Assembly (NCBI RefSeq): GCF_943181415.1
Contig: NZ_CALPBZ010000001.1
Location: 1,054,001-1,118,000, forward strand
Length of the DNA: 64,000 nucleotides
Reading direction: 5' to 3'
From: Microbacterium sp. Marseille-Q6648
GTDB taxonomy: Bacteria; Actinomycetota; Actinomycetes; Actinomycetales; Microbacteriaceae
Position 1 is the stretch's first letter. Each line of letters opens with the position of its first letter. This document shows positions 36,837 through 45,111 of the stretch, in pieces. Made by a program: the position numbers and the translations under genes. Below the pieces are notes generated by a model. The model saw only the letters and a program-made list of their open reading frames with translations. It was not told the origin of the DNA and made no database searches.

Positions 36837-37937
36837 TATCCCGCAGACTCTCTCGACCAGACCCAGCTTCTCGACCTGCTCGACTTCCGCGGCGCGGGCT
36901 GCGTGACCCTCACCTTGGCCTCGTCGCCCATCCCCGCAGACCATGAACGCGTGCGCGGCGATCTGCGCAGCGCCATCTCGGACGCCGAGCGACAGCTCGA
37001 ACAGCACGACATCGCCGACCGCGACCGCATCGTCGAGCGCCTGCGCGCGTACGAGACGGACGAACCGTTCTGGACCCACCAGTCCCGCGGGCTGGTGCTC
37101 GTCGCCGCCGCCGACCGCGACCAGGCCATCCGTCTCGACGTCGAACCCGAATCCCAGGTCATCGTCGCCGACCGCTTCGCCGCCGCCTCGCTGCTGCGGG
37201 CGGCAGCGTCGCCCCGTGTCGCCTGGGTGGTGCAGATCTCGCAGGGTGCCGTGCGTCTGCTCGAGGTGGGCGGCGGCGCGGCTCCGGTGGAGCACGACCT
37301 GTCCCTGCCCGACGATCACGCGACGATGCTCGAGTACACCGACACCGACGGGCAGGCCGACTACCCGCGCCCCCAGGGGGCAACGGGCGAGCAGCTCGAG
37401 CGCGAGCGCTACTGCCGTGCCGCGCAGGACGCCGTGGTCGCCGTCGCACCCGCCGATGCGCCGCTCATCCTCAACGCCGCGCGCGACCTCGAGCGCGCAT
37501 ATCGCGATGTCAACACCCATCGGATGCTGCTCGACCAGGGCATCGACGCCCATCCCGACTCCCTCACCGGGGCAGAGCTCGACGAGGCCGTCCGCGAGAT
37601 CCTCGAGTCACGAGAGCGGGACGAGCTGTCGGAATGGAAGGAGCGCTTCGGCACCCTGCGCGCCGACGCGTTGGCCACAACGCGACTGGAAGAGGTCGCG
37701 GCGGCGGCTGCGGCATCCGCGATCGAAGAGCTGCGCATCGACGTCGACGCCGATCCGCGCGGCAGGGTCGACGAGTTCGGCCGCCTCACGCGCTCCGACG
37801 ACGGCCCGTCCCTCATCGACGACCTGGCCTCGCGCGTGCTGCACGCCGGCGGCGTCGTGCGGGCCGTGACCCAGCAGGAGCTCCTCGACGGATCGCCCGT
37901 GGCGGCCACCCTGCGGTTCCCCGTCGAGGTTCCGTAG
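36834..37937 (+). CDS. eRF1-like (baeRF-type) protein
   Basis: A 367-residue soluble protein. The order FW.HQSRGLVLVAA, then VIVADRFAAASLLRA and RVAWVVQISQGAVRLLEV, matches the bacterial relatives of archaeo-eukaryotic release factor eRF1 (baeRF families), which keep domains 2 and 3 of eRF1. No GGQ motif is visible in the expected central region. Such proteins are proposed to act on stalled ribosomes or tRNA but are poorly studied. It stands alone between the hut regulator and the YbaK-like gene. Confidence 0.6.
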   Translation: MYPADSLDQTQLLDLLDFRGAGCVTLTLASSPIPADHERVRGDLRSAISDAERQLEQHDIADRDRIVERLRAYETDEPFWTHQSRGLVLVAAADRDQAIRLDVEPESQVIVADRFAAASLLRAAASPRVAWVVQISQGAVRLLEVGGGAAPVEHDLSLPDDHATMLEYTDTDGQADYPRPQGATGEQLERERYCRAAQDAVVAVAPADAPLILNAARDLERAYRDVNTHRMLLDQGIDAHPDSLTGAELDEAVREILESRERDELSEWKERFGTLRADALATTRLEEVAAAAAASAIEELRIDVDADPRGRVDEFGRLTRSDDGPSLIDDLASRVLHAGGVVRAVTQQELLDGSPVAATLRFPVEVP

Positions 37938-37961
37938 CCCCGTCGAAGCGACCGGCGGTCC

Positions 37962-38438
37962 TCAGTCCACCTTCACCACGGGGCCGCCGGTGAGGCGCAC
38001 CAGCTCGTCGAACGTGAGCGGGAAGACGGTGTGCGGCGTGCCGCCGGCCGCCCAGATCTCGTCGTAGCCGGCGAGATCCTCGTCCACGACCGTCGTCACC
38101 GGCGCGGGGTGGCCGGTCGGTGCGACGCCGCCGATGGCCTGGCCGGTCGCCTCGCGCACCTGTTCGGGCGTGGCGCGCGCGATGCTCCCGCGACCGAGCC
38201 GCTCGGCGAGGGCGGTCGTGTCGACGCGGTGGGCGCCCGAGGTCATCACCAGCAGCGGCTCGCCGTCCGACCAGAAGACGAGGCTGTTCGCGATCGCGCC
38301 GACGTCCACGCCCAGAGCGGCGGCGGCGAGCGCGGCCGTGGACGCGGCATCCGGGAGGACGACGATCTCACCGCCGATGCCGTTGGCGCGGAGGGCGTCG
38401 TGCACCGCGCGGCTGCGCGGGTGGAGGTGCGAGGTCAC
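37962..38438 (-). CDS. YbaK/ProX-type aminoacyl-tRNA deacylase-like protein
   Basis: A 158-residue protein of the YbaK/EbsC family: the central IANSLVFWSDG, the conserved lysine-equivalent region around MTSGAHRVDT and the terminal GGVAPTGHPAPV are typical. Members hydrolyse misacylated Cys-, Ala- or Ser-tRNA. The usual active-site Lys after the strand is replaced by His/Arg here, so specificity or activity is uncertain. GTG start at 38438, 6 nt after TATCCT on the minus strand. Confidence 0.8.
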   Translation of the reverse strand: MTSHLHPRSRAVHDALRANGIGGEIVVLPDAASTAALAAAALGVDVGAIANSLVFWSDGEPLLVMTSGAHRVDTTALAERLGRGSIARATPEQVREATGQAIGGVAPTGHPAPVTTVVDEDLAGYDEIWAAGGTPHTVFPLTFDELVRLTGGPVVKVD

Positions 38439-38444
38439 GCCCCC

Positions 38445-38450
38445 AGGATA
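38445..38450 (-). promoter_or_regulatory. -10 element TATCCT (minus strand), leaderless GTG start
   Basis: The plus-strand AGGATA reads TATCCT on the minus strand, 6 nt before GTG at 38438. Confidence 0.55.
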
Positions 38451-38524
38451 GGGCGAACCCGCGGGCCCGCACGGCAGGACCAAAGACGGTGGCGCGGCGC
38501 TCCTGGCCGAGCCAGGCTCGACGT

Positions 38525-40561
38525 GTGACCAGGTGGCTGCGAAGGCTCGTGCGGTATCCGGCGATCGCCGCGACGCTGGTGGTCGGCGCCGTCGTGCTGG
38601 TGCTCGCCGCCAACGACGTTCCGGCGGGGCGGTGGATCGCGACGGTCTACGTCGCCGTCGTCATCGTGTGGGTGCTGATCGGGATGGTCCGCGACGTCCT
38701 GCGCGGACACGTCGGGCTCGACATCCTCGCCGTCGTCGCGATGGCGGCCACGCTCGCCGTCGGCGAGTACATCGCCGCGCTCATCATCGTGCTCATGCTC
38801 AGCGGCGGGGCCGCCCTCGAAGACGCCGCCGCACGCCGTGCCAAGCGCGAGCTCACGGCGCTGCTGGATCGCTCCCCGCGCATCGCGCATCTGCTCACCC
38901 GATCGGATGCCGGCACCGACGCCGTCCGGGACGTCGACGTGGACGATGTCGAACTCGAGGACGTGCTGCTGATCCGTCCCGCCGAGATCGTGCCGGTCGA
39001 CGGCATCCTGCTGTCCTCGTCCGGGACCTTCGACGAGTCGTCGCTGACGGGCGAGAGCATGCCGGTGTCGCGCGGCGAGGGGGACGAGGTGCTGTCGGGG
39101 GCGATCAACGGCTCGCGTGCCGTGCGGATCCGCGCGATCCGTCGCAGCGCCGACAGCCAGTACCAGCAGATCGTGGCGCTCGTGCGCGATGCGCAGGAGT
39201 CGCAGGCGCCGACGGTGCGCCTCGCCGACCGTTTCGCGATCCCGTTCACCGCGGTGTCGCTCGTCATCGCCGGGGCGGCGTGGGGTATCTCCGGCGACCC
39301 CGCGCGCTTCGCCGAGGTGCTGGTGCTCGCGACACCGTGCCCGCTGCTGATCGCCGCCCCGGTGGCGTTCCTCGGCGGGCTGTCGCGGGCGGCGAAGGCC
39401 GGTGTCATCGTGAAGGGCGGCGCGGTCATCGAGCAGCTCGCGCGCGTCCGCTCGGCCGCCTTCGACAAGACCGGCACGCTCACCCAGGGCCGGCCCGACC
39501 TCGTCGAGGTTCGCGTCGCGCGGGTCGCGGATGGCGCGACCGCCGCCGGCGCCGCGGGTGACGCCGCCGGTGATGCCGCAGCCGCCGCCGGCGCCGCGGC
39601 CCATGCCGCGAGTGCCACGGCCCGAACTGCAGCCGGCCCCTCAGCCGTCGACGCCGACGAGCTGCTGACCCTCGCCGCCTCGGCCGAGCAGTACTCCAGT
39701 CATGTGCTCGCCGACGGCATCCGGCGCGCGGCCGAGGAGCGCGGACTTCGGCTGCGGCCCGCCACCGACGCCCGGGAGGTCGCCACCAACGGCGTCACCG
39801 CGATCATCGACGGCCGCACCGTCGTCGTCGGCAAGCCCGTGTACGTCGCCTCGCTCGCCTCCGACACCACGCCCGAACCGCTTCAGCCGGGTCAGGCCGC
39901 GGCGTACGTCGCCGTCGACGGCCGGTACGCCGGCGCGCTCATCCTCGCCGACGATCCGCGCCCCGAAGCACGCCGGGTCGTCGCGTGGCTGCGCGCCACC
40001 GGCGTGGAGCGCATCACGATGCTCACCGGCGACGTCGAAGCGACCGCGCGTTCGATCGCCGACACGGTGGGCATCACCGACGTGCACGCCGAGCTGCTTC
40101 CCGCCGAGAAGGTCCACCTCGCCGCACAGCTGCACCCGCGCCCGGTGCTGATGGTCGGCGACGGGGTCAACGACGCCCCCGTGCTCGCCGCCGCCGACAT
40201 CGGCGTGGCGATGGGCGCGAAGGGGGCGACGGCGGCCGGCGATGCCGCCGACGCGGTGGTGCTTCAGGACTCCCTGCTTCCCATCGCCGAGGCCGTCGCC
40301 ATCGGACGCCACACCCTGAAGGTCGCCTACACGGCCATCTGGATCGGCATCGCCCTGAGCATCGGCCTCATGCTCGTCGCCGCCGCCGGCTACATCCCCG
40401 CTGTCGCCGGCGCGCTCACCCAGGAACTCGTCGACCTCGCCACAATCCTCTACGCGCTCCGCGCGCTCCGCGGCCCCGGCGCGGGCATCGGCACCTCGCC
40501 AGTCGCCGACCCGATCGCCGAGGCTCACCCCGCAGCCACTCCCCCGGCTTCGGTGCGCTGA
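38525..40561 (+). CDS. P1B-type cation-translocating ATPase with TPC motif
   Basis: A 678-residue heavy-metal-type P-ATPase. The transmembrane metal motif is TPC (T270-P271-C272) rather than the CPC of copper pumps. Phosphorylation site DKTGT has D314, actuator motif is LTGES, and the hinge GDGVNDAP is near the C-terminus. There is no N-terminal metal-binding domain. An Ala/Gly/Asp/Thr-rich stretch of about 40 residues follows the phosphorylation site. TPC-type pumps have been assigned nickel or iron transport, so the substrate is uncertain. GTG start lies 6 nt after CAGGCT (38513-38518). Confidence 0.9.
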   Translation: MTRWLRRLVRYPAIAATLVVGAVVLVLAANDVPAGRWIATVYVAVVIVWVLIGMVRDVLRGHVGLDILAVVAMAATLAVGEYIAALIIVLMLSGGAALEDAAARRAKRELTALLDRSPRIAHLLTRSDAGTDAVRDVDVDDVELEDVLLIRPAEIVPVDGILLSSSGTFDESSLTGESMPVSRGEGDEVLSGAINGSRAVRIRAIRRSADSQYQQIVALVRDAQESQAPTVRLADRFAIPFTAVSLVIAGAAWGISGDPARFAEVLVLATPCPLLIAAPVAFLGGLSRAAKAGVIVKGGAVIEQLARVRSAAFDKTGTLTQGRPDLVEVRVARVADGATAAGAAGDAAGDAAAAAGAAAHAASATARTAAGPSAVDADELLTLAASAEQYSSHVLADGIRRAAEERGLRLRPATDAREVATNGVTAIIDGRTVVVGKPVYVASLASDTTPEPLQPGQAAAYVAVDGRYAGALILADDPRPEARRVVAWLRATGVERITMLTGDVEATARSIADTVGITDVHAELLPAEKVHLAAQLHPRPVLMVGDGVNDAPVLAAADIGVAMGAKGATAAGDAADAVVLQDSLLPIAEAVAIGRHTLKVAYTAIWIGIALSIGLMLVAAAGYIPAVAGALTQELVDLATILYALRALRGPGAGIGTSPVADPIAEAHPAATPPASVR

Positions 40562-40563
40562 GG

Positions 40564-40569
40564 CACAAT
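40564..40569 (+). promoter_or_regulatory. -10-like CACAAT for the dehydrogenase gene
   Basis: CACAAT lies about 70 nt before the preferred ATG. With a start site near 40576 it would give a leader of about 64 nt that includes the GAAAGAG ribosome site. Confidence 0.35.
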
Positions 40570-40639
40570 GGAGACGGATGCCGCAACGTCGCGGCATCCG
40601 CAGAGCAGCGCCCACAAGGCCGGCCGAAAGAGAATCGCG

Positions 40640-41716
40640 ATGACGCACACCCTGCCCCTGCCCGATTTCACCCACGAACGCGTGGAGGTGATCACCGGAC
40701 GACGCAGCGGTCTGTTCATCACCGTCGCGCTCCACTCGTCCGTTCTCGGCTCCGCCCTCGGCGGCGCCCGCCTGTGGACGTACCCGCACTGGTCGGACGC
40801 CCTCGGCGACGCCCTGCGCCTGTCCGCGGCGATGACCCTCAAGAACGCTGCCGCGGGGCTCGATGCCGGCGGCGGGAAGTCCGTGATCGCGCTGCCCGAG
40901 GGCACGGCGCTCGACGCCGATCGCCGCCGCGCGGCCTTCCTCGACCTCGGCGATGCGGTCGAGTCACTGCACGGCCTGTACCGGACCGCCGAAGACGTCG
41001 GCTCGACCACCGACGACATGCTCGTCGTCAGCGAGCGGACCGAACACGTGGTGGGCCTGCCCGACGCCGTGGGCGGCTCGGGCGAGCCGGCCGGCCCCAC
41101 GAGCCTGGGCGTGTACGAGTCGCTGCGCGCGACGCTCGAGCGCGTCGCCGGCACCGCCGACCCCGCCGGTCGCCGCGTGACCGTGTCGGGTCTCGGCCAG
41201 GTCGGAAGCCGCCTCGCCGTGCGCCTGGCGGCGGAGGGCGCGCTGCTCACCGTCACCGACGTCAACCCCGCCAAGCGGCAGCTCGCCGCGGAACTCGGCG
41301 CCGCCTGGGCCGAGCCCGGCACCGAGCACCTCGTCGAGGCGGACGTGTTCGTGCCCGCCGGCATCGGCGGTGTCCTCGACGACGAGACCATCGACGCCCT
41401 CGCCGCGCGCGCCGTATGCGGGCCGGCCAACAACCCCCTCGCCGACCACAGCGGCGCCGACCGGCTCGCCGCGCGCGGCATCCTGTACGCCCCCGACTTC
41501 GTGGTCAACGCGGGCGGTGTCATCTACCTCGACCTCGAGGCCAAGAAGATCGGCACGCGAGCCGAGATCATGGACCGCGTCGCCGGCATCGGGCAGACCG
41601 TCCGCCGCATCTTCGACGAGGCCGACCAGGGCGGCATCACCCCGCTCGCCGCCGCCGAGAAGCTCGCCGCCGCGCGCCTCACCAGCGGAGGCCGCCACCC
41701 GGCCCTGGCCGGCTGA
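40640..41716 (+). CDS. Leu/Val/Phe dehydrogenase
   Basis: A 358-residue NAD-dependent amino-acid dehydrogenase of the ELFV family. The substrate-binding segment is GLDAGGGKSVI (the lysine of GGGK is the catalytic region) and the Rossmann motif is GLGQVG. GPANNPLAD is also diagnostic of leucine/valine dehydrogenases. It oxidatively deaminates branched-chain amino acids. A longer in-frame start at 40568 exists, but a GAAAGAG site sits before the ATG at 40640. The gene ends before the repeat cluster. Confidence 0.85.
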   Translation: MTHTLPLPDFTHERVEVITGRRSGLFITVALHSSVLGSALGGARLWTYPHWSDALGDALRLSAAMTLKNAAAGLDAGGGKSVIALPEGTALDADRRRAAFLDLGDAVESLHGLYRTAEDVGSTTDDMLVVSERTEHVVGLPDAVGGSGEPAGPTSLGVYESLRATLERVAGTADPAGRRVTVSGLGQVGSRLAVRLAAEGALLTVTDVNPAKRQLAAELGAAWAEPGTEHLVEADVFVPAGIGGVLDDETIDALAARAVCGPANNPLADHSGADRLAARGILYAPDFVVNAGGVIYLDLEAKKIGTRAEIMDRVAGIGQTVRRIFDEADQGGITPLAAAEKLAAARLTSGGRHPALAG

Positions 41717-41745
41717 GCCGTTCGGGTTCCCGCCCCGCCGAGGAT

Positions 41746-41835
41746 CACAACTCCTGCACCCCGCCCACCCTGCCCGGCCCGACCCGCGGAATCACGCGGA
41801 AACCGGCGCCGCCACCGGGCGGTGCAGGAGTTGTG
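41746..41835. repeat. Palindromic repeat element, copy C
   Basis: Element bounded by CACAACTCCTGCACC and its complement (41746-41760, 41821-41835). Core CCGCGGAATCACGCGGAAAC. Flanks extend the inverted pairing with one mismatch. First of three copies in the gap between the dehydrogenase and the tRNA gene. Confidence 0.9.
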
Positions 41836-41913
41836 CTCCTGCCCGGCCCGGCCCGCCCGGCGCCCGCCACCCACCCCCACTGGCGGCGCGCGGTCGGGTG
41901 CCCCACCGCCGCG

Positions 41914-42013
41914 GATGACACCTCCTGCACCCCGCCCACCCTGGCCGGCCCGACCCGCGGAATAACGCGAAACCAGCGCCGCCACCGGCCGTGCGGTGCA
42001 GGAGTTGTGATCC
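41914..42013. repeat. Palindromic repeat element, copy D
   Basis: The interior and right arm match copy E over about 85 bp. The left arm has two changes (GATGACACCTCC instead of GATCACAACTCC), so its terminal inverted repeat is imperfect. Confidence 0.85.
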
Positions 42014-42083
42014 TGCCCGGCCCGGCACGCCCGGCGACCGTCACCCAGCCCGACTGGCAGAGCGCGCTCGGGTTGCCGCCCGC

Positions 42084-42190
42084 CGCGGATCACAACTCCT
42101 GCACCCCGCCCACCCTGGCCGGCCCGACCCGCGGAATAACGCGAAACCAGCGCCGCCACCGGCCGTGCGGTGCAGGAGTTGTGATCCGCG
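42084..42190. repeat. Palindromic repeat element, copy E
   Basis: Bounded by a perfect 22-bp inverted repeat (42084-42105 and 42169-42190) that contains ACAACTCCTGCACC. Core CCGCGGAATAACGCG. This is the longest intact palindrome of the five copies. The 579-nt gene-free stretch 41717-42295 consists mainly of copies C-E and the tRNA terminator. Confidence 0.9.
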
Positions 42191-42261
42191 CCGGCCGCTG
42201 AGGCGCCACGAAAGGCAGCCGATCCCGCACCGGACAGGCGCCGACGCCGACAGCACGGCCA

Positions 42262-42289
42262 ACGAAAAAGGCGCCCCGCGAGGGGCGCC
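42262..42289 (-). terminator. Rho-independent terminator of tRNA-Ala
   Basis: On the minus strand, GGCGCCCC pairs with GGGGCGCC around TCGC and is followed by TTTTT. It lies 7 nt after the tRNA 3' end. Confidence 0.85.
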
Positions 42290-42295
42290 GTTTCG

Positions 42296-42368
42296 TGGAC
42301 CTGAGGGGATTCGAACCCCTGACCTCTTCATTGCGAACGAAGCGCGCTACCAACTGCGCCACAGGCCC
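42296..42368 (-). tRNA. tRNA-Ala (anticodon CGC)
   Basis: A 73-nt minus-strand tRNA. The acceptor stem GGGCCTG pairs with CAGGTCC and includes the G3:U70 wobble that marks alanine tRNAs. Anticodon loop TTCGCAA gives CGC, reading GCG. The T-arm has GGGGTTCGAATCCCC. CCA is not encoded. Discriminator base is A. Confidence 0.95.
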
Positions 42369-42433
42369 GTGAACCTCAGCAACATTATCACGCCGGCTGA
42401 GGGTCGCCGATCACCCGGCACCGCGCAAGCGGC

Positions 42434-43306
42434 TCACTGACCGGACGCGCGGCGGGCGAGCAGCCGGCGGACGTGGTCTTCGATCTCCGCGTCGTCGACG
42501 ACGCCCATGCGGGCGAATTCCGAGGCACCGGATGCCGCCCGCGCCGTCCTCGCGACCTCGATCGACGGGGGTTGGTGCTCTTCGGCGCGCTGACGCATCG
42601 CTTCGTCGAGAGCGGCCTGGCGCAGCGCTTCGCGGGCGGCGGTCGCGTCCAGCACGGCGGCTGCACGCGAGCCCGCGGACGCGGTGAGCGGACGCGGCAG
42701 CTCGCGGGGCTCCCACGCGCGCTCCTCGCGCTCGAGAGTCACGTCCTGCACCGCGGTCTCGGCCACACCGGGCGCGATCCGCACGGCGGCGCGCTGTGCG
42801 CGCACCGCTTCGCGGGCCCCCACGACGGCCATGCGGCGAAGCATCAGTCCGGCCACCGCGACAACGGCGGTGCCGCTCCACAAAGCGACCTGGACGCCGG
42901 TCGAGACGACCACCCATCCGCCCCAGCCGGCAAGCGCGACGCCGGCGAGCGCGAGCACCGTCAGCGTCAGTCGCGTCGAGCGACGGGCCCGCGCGCGGCG
43001 TGCCTCGGGACGAAGCCGCGCCGCCGCTCGCTCGGCACGGGCGGTCTCGAGGTCGATGCGCGCCTGCTCGAGCGCGGCCTGCTCGCGTTGCGCGGTCGCC
43101 TGGCGCGCGAGGCGCTGCTGGGCGAACGCGGTGCGGGCGTTGAGTTCGAGGCGGATCTCCTCGGGCTGCTCGCTCGTCTCGGCGAGAACCCGCAGGGCCT
43201 GGTTGAGCCGCACGGCGTTGCGCTCGGCGGCGTCGTACTGCCGGCGGCTGTTCCACGTCGGCAGCAGGTAGATGAGCCACAGCAGGGTCGCGACAAGAAC
43301 GATCAC
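42434..43306 (-). CDS. Membrane protein, candidate GlpR/SepX-type divisome factor
   Basis: A 290-residue protein with a first helix at the N-terminus (IVLVATLLWLIYLLP), a basic, coiled-coil-prone cytoplasmic stretch (about residues 25-108) and two adjacent helices near 112-155, then a long soluble tail. It occupies the position of Rv0996 and its corynebacterial relative GlpR, downstream of galU and a RimJ-like gene. GlpR/SepX proteins bind the FtsZ system. The assignment rests on synteny and topology, since the sequence motif itself is not diagnostic. GTG start; a 9-codon ORF (ATG 43332) overlaps it. Confidence 0.5.
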   Translation of the reverse strand: MIVLVATLLWLIYLLPTWNSRRQYDAAERNAVRLNQALRVLAETSEQPEEIRLELNARTAFAQQRLARQATAQREQAALEQARIDLETARAERAAARLRPEARRARARRSTRLTLTVLALAGVALAGWGGWVVVSTGVQVALWSGTAVVAVAGLMLRRMAVVGAREAVRAQRAAVRIAPGVAETAVQDVTLEREERAWEPRELPRPLTASAGSRAAAVLDATAAREALRQAALDEAMRQRAEEHQPPSIEVARTARAASGASEFARMGVVDDAEIEDHVRRLLARRASGQ

Positions 43307-43463
43307 GCCCCGCCCAGCACTTGCCCACCCATGGGCTCAACGGTAGGGACGGGATGCCGCGCCCGCCGCATCCTCGCGCGTGTCGCAGTCAGCAATCCGA
43401 CGCCGAGCCCACCCCGCACCCCCAACCCGCGCCCCCAGCCCGCGGCAGGCGACGCGGAACCGG

Positions 43464-44093
43464 TCAGGCGGGCAGCCGGTCCGCCGGCGGCACGATCGCG
43501 GCATCGCGCGGCGCCTGCCCGGTGACCCACCGCTCCAGCACCCCTTCGGGCACCTCGTCGCTGACGAGCGCGAACGCGTAGTGGTCGCGCCAATCGCCGT
43601 CGATGTGGATGTAGCGGCGCCGCAGCCCCTCGTACCGGAAGCCGAGCTTCTCGACGACCCGCAGGCTCGCCTGGTTCTCGGGACGGATGCAGATCTCCAT
43701 ACGATGCAGGCGCAGCTCGGTGAAGCACAGGTCCGTGGCCATCGCCACGGCGGTGGGCGTGATGCCCCGGCCGGCGAAGCGCTCGCTGACCCAGTACCCG
43801 ATCGTGGCCGACGCGAGCGAGCCGCGCGCGATCCCCCACACGTTCAACTGCCCGGCGAGTTCGCCGTCGTACTCCATGACCAGCGGCACGCCGGCCCCGT
43901 CGCGGTACTGCTGCAACAGGCGGCGGACGCCGAGCCGCATGTCGAACGACACCGGCCCGTCCGGGCTCGTCGCCTCCCACGGCCGAAGCCACGAGCGATT
44001 GGAGAGGAGCTCGTTCTGCAAGCCGCGCGCGTCGCGCTGCCGCACCAGGCGGATCGACACCGGTCCATGGCGACGAGGAGCCGTCAGATCCAC
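43464..44093 (-). CDS. RimJ/RimL-type GNAT acetyltransferase
   Basis: A 209-residue GNAT-fold enzyme. The acetyl-CoA pyrophosphate loop is in GYWVSERFAGRGITPTAV, and the C-terminal VVEKLGFRYEGLRRRYIH is typical of RimJ-like ribosomal-protein N-acetyltransferases. It sits between galU and the membrane-protein gene, the position of Rv0995 (rimJ) in mycobacteria. It follows galU by 23 nt and is probably co-transcribed. Substrate is inferred from family only. Confidence 0.85.
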   Translation of the reverse strand: MDLTAPRRHGPVSIRLVRQRDARGLQNELLSNRSWLRPWEATSPDGPVSFDMRLGVRRLLQQYRDGAGVPLVMEYDGELAGQLNVWGIARGSLASATIGYWVSERFAGRGITPTAVAMATDLCFTELRLHRMEICIRPENQASLRVVEKLGFRYEGLRRRYIHIDGDWRDHYAFALVSDEVPEGVLERWVTGQAPRDAAIVPPADRLPA

Positions 44094-44116
44094 GTCGACC
44101 CCCTTGAACAGGCGGC

Positions 44117-45004
44117 CTACAGCGTGGCCGCGAACTCCTTGAACCAGGGACGCAGGTCGGGTCCGAGATCTTCACGATCGGCCGCGAGCTGCACGATGGC
44201 CTTGATGTAATCCACTCTATCGCCGGTGTCGTAGCGACGGCCGCGGAAGACCACGCCGTAGACGCCGGGGCCCTCGGGGTCTGCGGCGAGCTCCTCGAGC
44301 GCGTCGGTGAGCTGGATCTCGCCGCCCTTGCCCGGCTCGGTGCGCTCGAGGATGTCGAAGACCGAGGGGTCGAGCACGTAGCGGCCGATGATCGCCAGGT
44401 TCGACGGGGCGTCTTCGCGCTTGGGCTTCTCGACGAGGCCGGTGACGCGCACGACGTCGTCGGTGTCGGTCGCCTCGACGGTCGCGACGCCGTAGAGGTG
44501 GATGTGCTCGGGGTCGACCTCCATGAGGGCGATGACGGTGGCGCCGCGCTTGTCGTACTCCGACAGCATCGTCGTCAGCAGCGGGTCACGCTCGTCGATG
44601 AGGTCGTCGCCGAGCATGACGGCGAAGGGGTGGTCGCCGACGTGGGCGCGGGCGCGCAGCACCGCGTGGCCCAGCCCCTTCGGCTCGCCCTGACGGACGA
44701 AGTGGATGTCGGCGAGGTCGCTCGACTGCTGCACCTTGGCGAGCTTGTCTTCGTCGCCCTTCTTGCGCAGGTTGTTCTCGAGCTCGGGCACCGAGTCGAA
44801 GTGGTTCGACAGGTTGTTCTTGTTGCGCCCGATGATGATGAGGACGTCGTCGATGCCGGCGGCGGTGGCCTCTTCGACCACGTACTGGATCGCGGGCTTG
44901 TCGACGACCGGGAGCATCTCCTTCGGCATCGCCTTCGTGGCGGGCAGGAACCGAGTGCCGAGACCCGCAGCAGGGATGACGGCCTTGAATGGCTTGTGAG
45001 GCAT
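44117..45004 (-). CDS. galU: UTP-glucose-1-phosphate uridylyltransferase
   Basis: A 295-residue nucleotidyl transferase. Catalytic loop GLGTRFLPATKAMPKEMLP begins at residue 14; the active-site segments ALMEV, GDDLID and LVEKPKRED are present. It makes UDP-glucose for cell-envelope glycans. The gene is the first of the minus-strand group galU, rimJ-like, membrane protein. The ORF starts at an ATG without a strong ribosome site and is divergent from the cyclo-ligase gene. Confidence 0.95.
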   Translation of the reverse strand: MPHKPFKAVIPAAGLGTRFLPATKAMPKEMLPVVDKPAIQYVVEEATAAGIDDVLIIIGRNKNNLSNHFDSVPELENNLRKKGDEDKLAKVQQSSDLADIHFVRQGEPKGLGHAVLRARAHVGDHPFAVMLGDDLIDERDPLLTTMLSEYDKRGATVIALMEVDPEHIHLYGVATVEATDTDDVVRVTGLVEKPKREDAPSNLAIIGRYVLDPSVFDILERTEPGKGGEIQLTDALEELAADPEGPGVYGVVFRGRRYDTGDRVDYIKAIVQLAADREDLGPDLRPWFKEFAATL

Positions 45005-45095
45005 ACGCGGCAGTCTAACGACGGTGTGTGATCTGAATGTGACGCGCAGTTTGCGAGCGGAACCCGTGTCGGATTCGATACCCTCCGCCCCCGCC

Positions 45096-45111
45096 TAGAA
45101 TCGTGGGCATG
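45096..45111 (+). promoter_or_regulatory. -10 element TAGAAT, near-leaderless ATG start
   Basis: TAGAAT at 45096-45101 followed by 7 nt and ATG at 45109. Confidence 0.55.

Noticed and set aside
41746-42190. CRISPR array
   Set aside because: The repeats are about 100 bp, internally palindromic and few in number; there are no short spacers and no cas genes.
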